From contig JAWKWX010000009.1 of assembly GCA_041397305.1 (NCBI GenBank), positions 1 through 64,000 of the forward strand: 64,000 nt of DNA, written 5' to 3'. Source of the stretch: TMP-24 sp041397305 (GTDB taxonomy: Bacteria; Pseudomonadota; Alphaproteobacteria; Rhodobacterales; Rhodobacteraceae). Both the position numbers and the translations under genes were made by a program. Shown here in pieces: positions 57,658 through 64,000 of this stretch (within the stretch, counting starts at the first letter, position 1; every line of letters starts with the position of its first letter). The notes beneath the pieces are model-generated. The model did not search any database. It was not told the origin of the DNA and was given only the letters and a program-made list of their open reading frames with translations.

Positions 57658-58464
57658 CTAGTGGTCTTGTCGTTTCGTCAGCAAGAAAAAGGCGGTCAGC
57701 AGAAGGACCGTCAAAAGCAGCAGCACGCTGGAAATGGCGTTGATCTCGGGCGTGAGCTGGCGACGAAGCTGCCCTAGCATGAAAGTTGGAAGGGTATCTT
57801 GTCCACCTGATTTGACGAATTCGGTGATGACAACATCGTCGAGCGAGATGACGAAGGCGAGCATGGCGCCCGCGATGATGCCGGGCGCGAGAAGCGGTAG
57901 CGTCACCCGACGGAACGTCTGCCAGGGCGAAGCGTAAAGGTCGGCGGCCGCCGTTTCCAGCGTCAAATCCATGCCTTCAAGTCGCGCGCGGATCGGCAGG
58001 TAGGCAAAAGGTATGCAGAAGGCGGAGTGGGCAACGATCAGATAGCCGAGCCCCTGGATGCCAGTATTGACCTTGATCCAAGCGAAGAAGATTAGAAGTG
58101 CCACTGCGGTCACGATCTCGGGCACCATTAGCGGCTGGTTGATCATCACATAGATGAAGGTCTGACCCTTGAAGGCCTTGCGTCTTGTGGTGCCGAGGGC
58201 CGCCATCGTCGCCGCCGCCGTCGAAATGAGCGCGGCCGAGGTGGCGATGACCAGTGAGCGCACCGTCGCCTCTTTGACCGCGGTATTGGCCCAGGCCTTG
58301 GCATACCAGTCGAGCGATAGGCCCTGCCAGACCGCGACAGAGCTGCCCTTGTTGAAGGAATATACAACAAGGATCACGATCGGCAAATAAAGGGCCAGAA
58401 AGACTGCGATCGCGGTTCCGGTGAAACCCGGCAGGCGGGCGACCGAGAAAGGGCGCTTAGTCAT
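57658..58464 (-). CDS. potI: Polyamine-type ABC importer permease, PotI/PotC family
   Basis: 268 residues from ATG 58464, overlapping the PotH-type stop by 8 bp. Six hydrophobic segments are visible. It opens IAVFLALYLPIVILVVYSFNKG, a PotC/I hallmark, and the coupling loop is ETAAADLYASPWQTFRRVTLPLLAPGI. It pairs with the PotH-type permease. The gene is intact although its binding protein next downstream is interrupted. Confidence 0.92.
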   Translation of the reverse strand: MTKRPFSVARLPGFTGTAIAVFLALYLPIVILVVYSFNKGSSVAVWQGLSLDWYAKAWANTAVKEATVRSLVIATSAALISTAAATMAALGTTRRKAFKGQTFIYVMINQPLMVPEIVTAVALLIFFAWIKVNTGIQGLGYLIVAHSAFCIPFAYLPIRARLEGMDLTLETAAADLYASPWQTFRRVTLPLLAPGIIAGAMLAFVISLDDVVITEFVKSGGQDTLPTFMLGQLRRQLTPEINAISSVLLLLTVLLLTAFFLLTKRQDH

Positions 58465-59365
58465 GGCGCACCTCCCGGTTGACGGCACGGACATAGAAGA
58501 GCAGCGCAGTTGCGACGATGACGAGAAGCACGACAGAAAGTGCGGCGCCAAGCGGCCAGTTCCGGCCCTGACCGAACTGCAGTTCGATGAAATTGCCGAT
58601 CATCATGTTCTTGCCGCCGCCGAGGATGCGCGGTGTCACATAGGCGCCGAGAGAAGGGATGAAGACCAGGATCGAACCGGCAACGATGCCGGGTTTGACG
58701 ATGGGCACGATCACCCGGGTCAGCGCCCGCCAGCGGCTGGCGTAGAGATCATAACAGGCCTCCAGGATCCGCATGTCGAACCGGTCGATCGCGGCGAAAA
58801 GCGGCAACACCATCAGGGGCAGGTAGACATAGGTCATGCCGATCAGTACGGCCGTATCTGTGTAGATAATCTGAAGGGGTGCATCGATCAGGCCCAACTT
58901 CTTGAGAAGCGTGTTCAGCACACCTTCGCTGCGGATGATTTCGTTGATCGCAAAAGTGCGGATTAAGAGGTTCGTCCAAAAGGGGATGGTGATCAGGAAC
59001 AGCCAGAGCGCCCGGGCTTTGGGCGGCCGTGTCGCGATGAACCACGCGGTGGGAAAGCCGACCGAGAAGGTCAGGATCGTGGTCAGTATCGACAATTTGA
59101 CCGAACGCCAGAAGATCGTCAGATGAGCGTCGGCAAGGCTGACCGTGTCGTCAAAAATGTCGCGGGTGAAAAGCGTTGCGACCCAGCCGTCGGTCGAGAA
59201 GGCCCATTCGACGTTGCCATACTGTCCTGCCTTGAGGAAGGAATAGACCAGCATGATGAAAAGGGGTCCGACGGCAGCGAACGACAGGATTACTAGGGAC
59301 GGTGCGGAAAGGAGCCAGCCATTGCGGGCCGAGCGTGCGTCCTGCCGGTCTTCGAGCGTCGCCAT
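58457..59365 (-). CDS. potH: Polyamine-type ABC importer permease, PotH/PotB family
   Basis: 302 residues from ATG 59365, one base after the ATPase stop. Typical features are NGWLLSAPSLVILSFAAVGPLFIMLVYSF near the N-terminus, ITIPFWTNLLIRTFA and the coupling loop EACYDLYASRWRALTRVIVP. It forms the channel with the PotI-type protein. Confidence 0.92.
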   Translation of the reverse strand: MATLEDRQDARSARNGWLLSAPSLVILSFAAVGPLFIMLVYSFLKAGQYGNVEWAFSTDGWVATLFTRDIFDDTVSLADAHLTIFWRSVKLSILTTILTFSVGFPTAWFIATRPPKARALWLFLITIPFWTNLLIRTFAINEIIRSEGVLNTLLKKLGLIDAPLQIIYTDTAVLIGMTYVYLPLMVLPLFAAIDRFDMRILEACYDLYASRWRALTRVIVPIVKPGIVAGSILVFIPSLGAYVTPRILGGGKNMMIGNFIELQFGQGRNWPLGAALSVVLLVIVATALLFYVRAVNREVRHD

Positions 59366-59366
59366 C

Positions 59367-60431
59367 TCAGTCCCCCAGAACCTGGGCGGCGCCCGGCGCA
59401 AAGGTCAGGCCGACGGTGGCGCCGGGTGCCAGCCCGATGTCACCCGTGGCAGGACTTTGCATGCGTGCGACCACCTCCGTCCCGTCCGGGAGCGAAAGAT
59501 AGCAATGTGTATCGGTGCCAAAATAGACCAGATCGCGAAGGGTCGCCGCCAGCGTGCCGTCGCCCGAAGGGCCGACGCGCACCTGCTCGGGCCGGATGGC
59601 GATGGTCACCGGGCCGGTTCGGCCGTTTGCGACCGTAGCATCGGTCGCGCCGCCGCTTTTCAGCGTGACCCGGCCGTCCGCCGCCTCGCCGGCTAGGAAA
59701 TTGGTTTCGCCGATGAACCCCGCGACGAAGCGGTTCACGGGCCGCGTGTAGATTTCGCGGGGCGGACCGATCTGCTGGATCTTGCCCGCGCTCATCACCG
59801 CGACCCGATCTGACATGGTCAGCGCTTCTTCCTGGTCGTGAGTGACGAAGATGAAGGTGATGCCGGTTTCATGTTGCAGCCGCTTCAGTTCGATCTGCAT
59901 TTCCTTGCGAAGCTTCAGGTCGAGCGCCGACAAGGGCTCGTCCAGGAGGAGGACGCGGGGCGCGGGGGCCAGGGCGCGGGCAAGCGCCACGCGCTGCTGC
60001 TGACCGCCCGACAGCTGGCTGGTCTTGCGCCCGGCCATCTCGTCGAGCTTCACCAGCGCCAGCATGCGCTCGGTCGTCTCGTTGACCTCGGCGCGCGGCT
60101 TGCCTTGCATCTGGAGCCCGAAGGCGACGTTCTGGGCGACGGTCAGATGCGGGAAGAGAGCATAGCTTTGAAAGACCGTATTTACCGGGCGCCTGTTGGG
60201 CGGCAGTTCGGTCACGTCCGCGCCGTCAAGCAGGATCTGGCCGCGCGTCGGGCTTTCGAAGCCGGCGATCATTCGCAGAAGCGTTGTCTTGCCACAGCCC
60301 GAGGGACCCAGCAGCGTGAAGAATTCCCCTTGCGCGACCGTGACGCTGACATCGTCCAGCGCCCGCACGGCTGTCTCGCCCTGCCCGAATACCTTGGAGA
60401 TATTCCGGGCCTCTATCGCGTCGCTCGGCAC
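59367..60431 (-). CDS. potG: Polyamine-type ABC importer ATPase, PotA/PotG family
   Basis: 354 residues from GTG 60431 with GGGGAGA upstream. Walker A is GPSGCGKT (42-49), the signature is LSGGQQQRVALARAL, Walker B is VLLLDEPLSAL and the switch histidine is in FVTHDQEEAL. The C-terminal regulatory TOBE domain has VNRFVAGFIGETNFLAG and AIRPEQVRVG. It lies 77 bp after the amidase gene on the same strand. Confidence 0.94.
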   Translation of the reverse strand: MPSDAIEARNISKVFGQGETAVRALDDVSVTVAQGEFFTLLGPSGCGKTTLLRMIAGFESPTRGQILLDGADVTELPPNRRPVNTVFQSYALFPHLTVAQNVAFGLQMQGKPRAEVNETTERMLALVKLDEMAGRKTSQLSGGQQQRVALARALAPAPRVLLLDEPLSALDLKLRKEMQIELKRLQHETGITFIFVTHDQEEALTMSDRVAVMSAGKIQQIGPPREIYTRPVNRFVAGFIGETNFLAGEAADGRVTLKSGGATDATVANGRTGPVTIAIRPEQVRVGPSGDGTLAATLRDLVYFGTDTHCYLSLPDGTEVVARMQSPATGDIGLAPGATVGLTFAPGAAQVLGD

Positions 60432-60508
60432 TCTCGTCTCCCCGGCTTTTGATCAGATTTGAACAGATGGGGATTCGGCGCAATCGAAAAGTGGCCTCGG
60501 GCAAGATG

Positions 60509-61951
60509 TTAGTGTGCGCTCAAACGTAAGGGTGGGCGCCTTGCCATCCAGGGTTGTGCATCCTCCAATTCAGCGGCAAGCGAAATCAGCTGTTCGTCCG
60601 CGCCGAACGGCGCGGCGAGATGGATGCCGATCGGCAGGCCATCGGCGTTCCAATGAAGCGGCAGCGAGGCGGCTGGCTGGCCCGAGGCGTTGAAGACCGC
60701 GCAGAAGGGCGAATAGTCGAAGACCATGCCGGGGCCGGTGCGATAGTGTACGTAGTCCTCGGTCGTGTGGCCGAACCGGCCAACGAGGGCAGGGGGCTCG
60801 GCCAGTGTCGCCGACAGGAGGATGTCGTGAGGCTGGAAGAAGGCCGCCATCTCGCGGCCGAAGGCATGGATCTTGCCCACCGCCTCCAGATAGTCCGCCC
60901 CGGAAAGTGTTTCGGCATAGGCGATGGCACCCCGCGTGACGCCTTCGACCTCTGCCTCTTCGAGTGGTGTTCCGCGCGCCGCGACGGTCTTTTGCACCGA
61001 GAGCGCCGTGCCGCAGGCGACGATCCTGGTCCAGGCCCGCATCATGCCCTTCACGTCCGCCACGGGCCGCGCCGGTTCGACATGATGGCCGAGGCTTTCG
61101 AGAAGCCGGGCCGCCGCGAGCACTGCGGCGCGACAATCGGGGTGGATCGGTTCGTTGGTGAACGTGGTGTCGCAAAGCGCGATGCGCAGCCGTCGCGGCG
61201 GGCGGGCGATGGCGGCGGCATGGCTGCCCTGCAGCGGCGGTGCCCAATAAGGCGCGCCGAGGTCCGCCCCCTGGCAGGCGTCGAGAAACGTCGCGGTGTC
61301 GCGGACCGATCGGGTGAGGAATCCGTCGATCGCCATGCCGGCCCAGCCTTCGCCGACATAGGGTCCGTCGGGCAGGCGCGCGCGGGTGGGCTTGAAGCCC
61401 ACGAGCCCGCAGGACGAGGCCGGGATGCGCACCGACCCGCCGCCGTCGGAGCCGTGCGCGGCGGGCACGATCCCGGCCGCAACCGCCGCCCCGGCGCCGC
61501 CGGACGAACCGCCCGAGGTGCGCGAAACATCCCAGGGGTTGCGGGTCGGCCCGCCATAGACCGCGGCCTCGGTCGCCGGTCCGATGCCGCCCTCCGGCGC
61601 GGTCGTGCGCCCGAAGGTGACGACACCGCTTGCCCGTATCCGCTGAAAGATCGCACTGTCGCGGGGATAGCGGGTGTTCATCAGCAGGCGGGAGCCGTTG
61701 TGGGACGGAAAATCCACCGCCTCGCAGCCGAGATCCTTGAGAAGGAACGGCACGCCGCGGAACGGCCCGTCCGGCAGGCCATCGCGGATCGCCTTGCGGG
61801 CCATGTCTTCCTGAATCAGGACGACCGCGTTCAGGCGGGGGTTCAGGCTTTCAACCTGCCTCAGCGCCAGGTCGAGCAGCTCTTCCGCGCTCGCCTCCCC
61901 GCGGGCGACCAGGGCAGCCATCCCGGTTGCATCCAGCGCGTCGTAATTCAT
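60509..61951 (-). CDS. Amidase (amidase-signature family)
   Basis: 480 residues from ATG 61951 with GGGAGG upstream. The Ser-cisSer-Lys triad is readable: K72 in VPFLLKDLG, S149 in RTSGGSSGGAGAAVAAG, and nucleophile S173 in GSDGGGSVRIPASSCGLVGFKPTR. The spacing from cis-Ser to Ser (24) matches FAAH. It hydrolyses an amide. It is first in the operon with the polyamine-type importer, so it may act on an imported amide or acyl-polyamine (inference). It is not GatA: the C-terminal region differs and no gatB/gatC genes are nearby. Confidence 0.92.
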   Translation of the reverse strand: MNYDALDATGMAALVARGEASAEELLDLALRQVESLNPRLNAVVLIQEDMARKAIRDGLPDGPFRGVPFLLKDLGCEAVDFPSHNGSRLLMNTRYPRDSAIFQRIRASGVVTFGRTTAPEGGIGPATEAAVYGGPTRNPWDVSRTSGGSSGGAGAAVAAGIVPAAHGSDGGGSVRIPASSCGLVGFKPTRARLPDGPYVGEGWAGMAIDGFLTRSVRDTATFLDACQGADLGAPYWAPPLQGSHAAAIARPPRRLRIALCDTTFTNEPIHPDCRAAVLAAARLLESLGHHVEPARPVADVKGMMRAWTRIVACGTALSVQKTVAARGTPLEEAEVEGVTRGAIAYAETLSGADYLEAVGKIHAFGREMAAFFQPHDILLSATLAEPPALVGRFGHTTEDYVHYRTGPGMVFDYSPFCAVFNASGQPAASLPLHWNADGLPIGIHLAAPFGADEQLISLAAELEDAQPWMARRPPLRLSAH

Positions 61952-62185
61952 GCCTGCCTCCCTGATGGATGGGGGCATGCTGCCTGTGTTGCACGGGTTT
62001 GAGAAGGAAAAAGGAAGCGCCGGTCTGGGCCATTGCAATGTGGTGCTGCAGAGCCCGGTCGGGACCGGTCATCCTCCGGTCCAGCCAACCCTGATGGCGC
62101 GGTCTCGGGACCTGTCGCCACCCGCCGGGTTGTGGCCGATCCGTGCCGCGCCGGGCCTTGCCGCGATGGAAGTCTGGACGTGCCC
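61952..62185. other. Intergenic DNA between the divergent amidase and clpP genes
   Basis: About 230 bp before the clpP promoter with no convincing reading frame, RNA or hairpin. It presumably also holds the amidase-operon promoter, which I could not locate. Confidence 0.5.
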
Positions 62186-62214
62186 TTGCAGCCCCCGTCG
62201 CGCGCCACTAAGAC
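62186..62214 (+). promoter_or_regulatory. Candidate promoter of clpP
   Basis: TTGCAG, a 17-bp spacer and TAAGAC, 57 bp before the clpP start. A TTGC-GTAA-GCAA inverted repeat follows at about 62215-62226. I could not confirm a heat-shock sigma-factor site. Confidence 0.45.
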
Positions 62215-62271
62215 TTGCGTAAGCAAAGGCCCATAAGACTAGACACCGGATTGAGCGTGAGGCGGCAGACC

Positions 62272-62895
62272 ATGAAAGACCCGTACGATCTTTATATGAA
62301 CACACTCGTGCCGATGGTGGTCGAACAGACGTCGCGCGGCGAACGGGCCTATGATATCTATTCGCGGCTCCTGAAGGAGCGGATCATCTTCCTGGCCGGT
62401 CCGGTCCATGACGGCATGTCGACGCTCATCTGCGCGCAGCTTCTGTTCCTCGAGGCCGAAAATCCCTCGAAGGAAATCGCCATGTACATCAACAGCCCCG
62501 GCGGCGTGGTGACCTCTGGCCTGTCGATCTACGACACGATGCAGTACATCAAGCCAAAGGTCTCGACGCTGGTGATCGGGCAGGCGGCCTCGATGGGGTC
62601 GCTGCTGCTGACGGCAGGGGAAAAGGGCATGCGCTTCGCGCTCCCCAACAGCCGCATCATGGTTCACCAGCCCTCGGGCGGCTATCAGGGGCAGGCGACG
62701 GACATCATGATCCACGCCCAGGAAACCCAGAAGCTGAAGGACCGGCTGAACCAGATTTATGTCAAGCACACCGGCAATCCGCTGAAGAAGGTCGAGGCGG
62801 CGCTGGAGCGCGACAATTTCATGTCGGCCGAGGATGCCAAGGAATGGGGCCTGATCGACGAAATCCTCGAGAGCCGCCCGAAGGTCGAGGACTGA
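62272..62895 (+). CDS. clpP: ATP-dependent Clp protease proteolytic subunit
   Basis: 207 residues from ATG 62272. The catalytic triad is S107 (GQAASMGSLLL), H132 (MVHQPSGG) and D181 (ERDNFMS), each ten residues later than in E. coli ClpP. It forms the tetradecameric peptidase chamber used with ClpX and ClpA. clpX follows 134 bp downstream after a hairpin, so the two may be partly uncoupled. Confidence 0.97.
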   Translation: MKDPYDLYMNTLVPMVVEQTSRGERAYDIYSRLLKERIIFLAGPVHDGMSTLICAQLLFLEAENPSKEIAMYINSPGGVVTSGLSIYDTMQYIKPKVSTLVIGQAASMGSLLLTAGEKGMRFALPNSRIMVHQPSGGYQGQATDIMIHAQETQKLKDRLNQIYVKHTGNPLKKVEAALERDNFMSAEDAKEWGLIDEILESRPKVED

Positions 62896-62902
62896 GCGTA
62901 AC

Positions 62903-62930
62903 GCCCGGCCACAAGAACGTGTGGCCGGGC
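62903..62930 (+). terminator. Hairpin between clpP and clpX
   Basis: An 11-bp stem GCCCGGCCACA/TGTGGCCGGGC with AGAACG loop, followed by AATTAG rather than a T-run. It is probably an attenuator or mRNA 3' end. Confidence 0.65.
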
Positions 62931-63029
62931 AATTAGACGTTGTGATGACCCGGTTGCTGCCCTAATCTTGACGAAAAGGGTGGCTCTAAATGAGCGCTAA
63001 TGGCCGGGGGCAGGCCGCAGAGGTGACGG

Positions 63030-64000
<971 letters not shown>

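Noticed and set aside
60509..61951. Assigning the amidase as GatA (tRNA amidotransferase)
   Set aside because: The triad is shared by the whole family, but gatB/gatC are absent and the gene is in an operon with a polyamine-type importer.
62186..62271. A heat-shock (sigma-32-type) promoter for clpP
   Set aside because: CTTGCG and CCATAA elements are present but the spacing is several bases too short; the sigma-70-type pair with a 17-bp spacer fits better.

Overview
The window looks like about 64 kb of chromosome from an alphaproteobacterium of the Rhodobacteraceae/Rhodobacterales. The evidence is high GC, stop-start overlapping operons, and several lineage-typical genes: a ChpT-type phosphotransferase, a full CtrA-type TTAA-N7-TTAAC site, the FYDLN acidic zinc-ribbon protein, an RNase E with an acidic insertion in its S1 region, the ornithine-lipid pair olsB-olsA, and a dispersed intergenic hairpin repeat. 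No prophage, insertion sequence, CRISPR array or rRNA operon was seen.

Layout. 1-1874 (minus): two genes of unknown function, one of them a long coiled-coil protein. 1992-2411 (minus): a MarR regulator divergent from a co-directional cluster at 2564-24956. That cluster encodes a three-cofactor molybdenum hydroxylase (FAD subunit plus a fused 2Fe-2S/Mo subunit), a 6-hydroxynicotinate-reductase-like Fe-S protein, a UPF0280 (ApbE-like) protein, an AA_synth/DUF1185 protein, an unrecognised polytopic membrane protein, a complete LIV-type ABC importer, an ATP-dependent hydantoinase pair (HyuA/HyuB), a complete BMP/nucleoside-type ABC importer and a cytosine-deaminase-family amidohydrolase. Read together, this is a regulated island for uptake, hydroxylation, ring reduction and hydrolytic ring opening of an N-heterocycle. 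A nicotinate-like, pterin-like or purine/pyrimidine-like substrate fits, and the exact substrate is not determined. It is the best candidate here for an undescribed system.

25-36 kb: cold-shock protein, a YbjN-like protein, proC, a tRNA-binding protein, an AraC regulator between a small membrane protein and a DUF4142-cupredoxin pair (with a shared 14-bp motif on both sides), thymidine kinase, aspartokinase, tRNA-Thr(UGU), a GntR regulator, a YgjP-like metallopeptidase, the FYDLN protein, tRNA-Ala(GGC) and a SufT-like protein. 36-39.3 kb: purC-purS, then a zinc alcohol dehydrogenase, then purQ. 39.3-42.5 kb: a DctB/DctD-like two-component system whose regulator lacks the GAFTGA loop. 42.5-47.7 kb: rne with a long structured leader, tusA, ccdA, rplU-rpmA. 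48.2-53.8 kb: two GNAT acetyltransferases, obgE-proB-proA, chpT and a DUF3553 protein. 53.8-56.5 kb: olsB-olsA, a small membrane protein and a CbiX-like chelatase. 56.6-62 kb (minus): an amidase followed by a polyamine-type ABC importer whose binding-protein gene carries an in-frame amber codon. 62.2-64 kb: clpP and the start of clpX, which runs off the window.

A recurrent intergenic element with a GC-rich hairpin occurs six times. The stems differ between copies by compensatory changes. One copy has become the C-terminal coding tail of the UPF0280 gene and another supplies the start codon of proA. All functional calls come from motif reading by eye; no database search was run.
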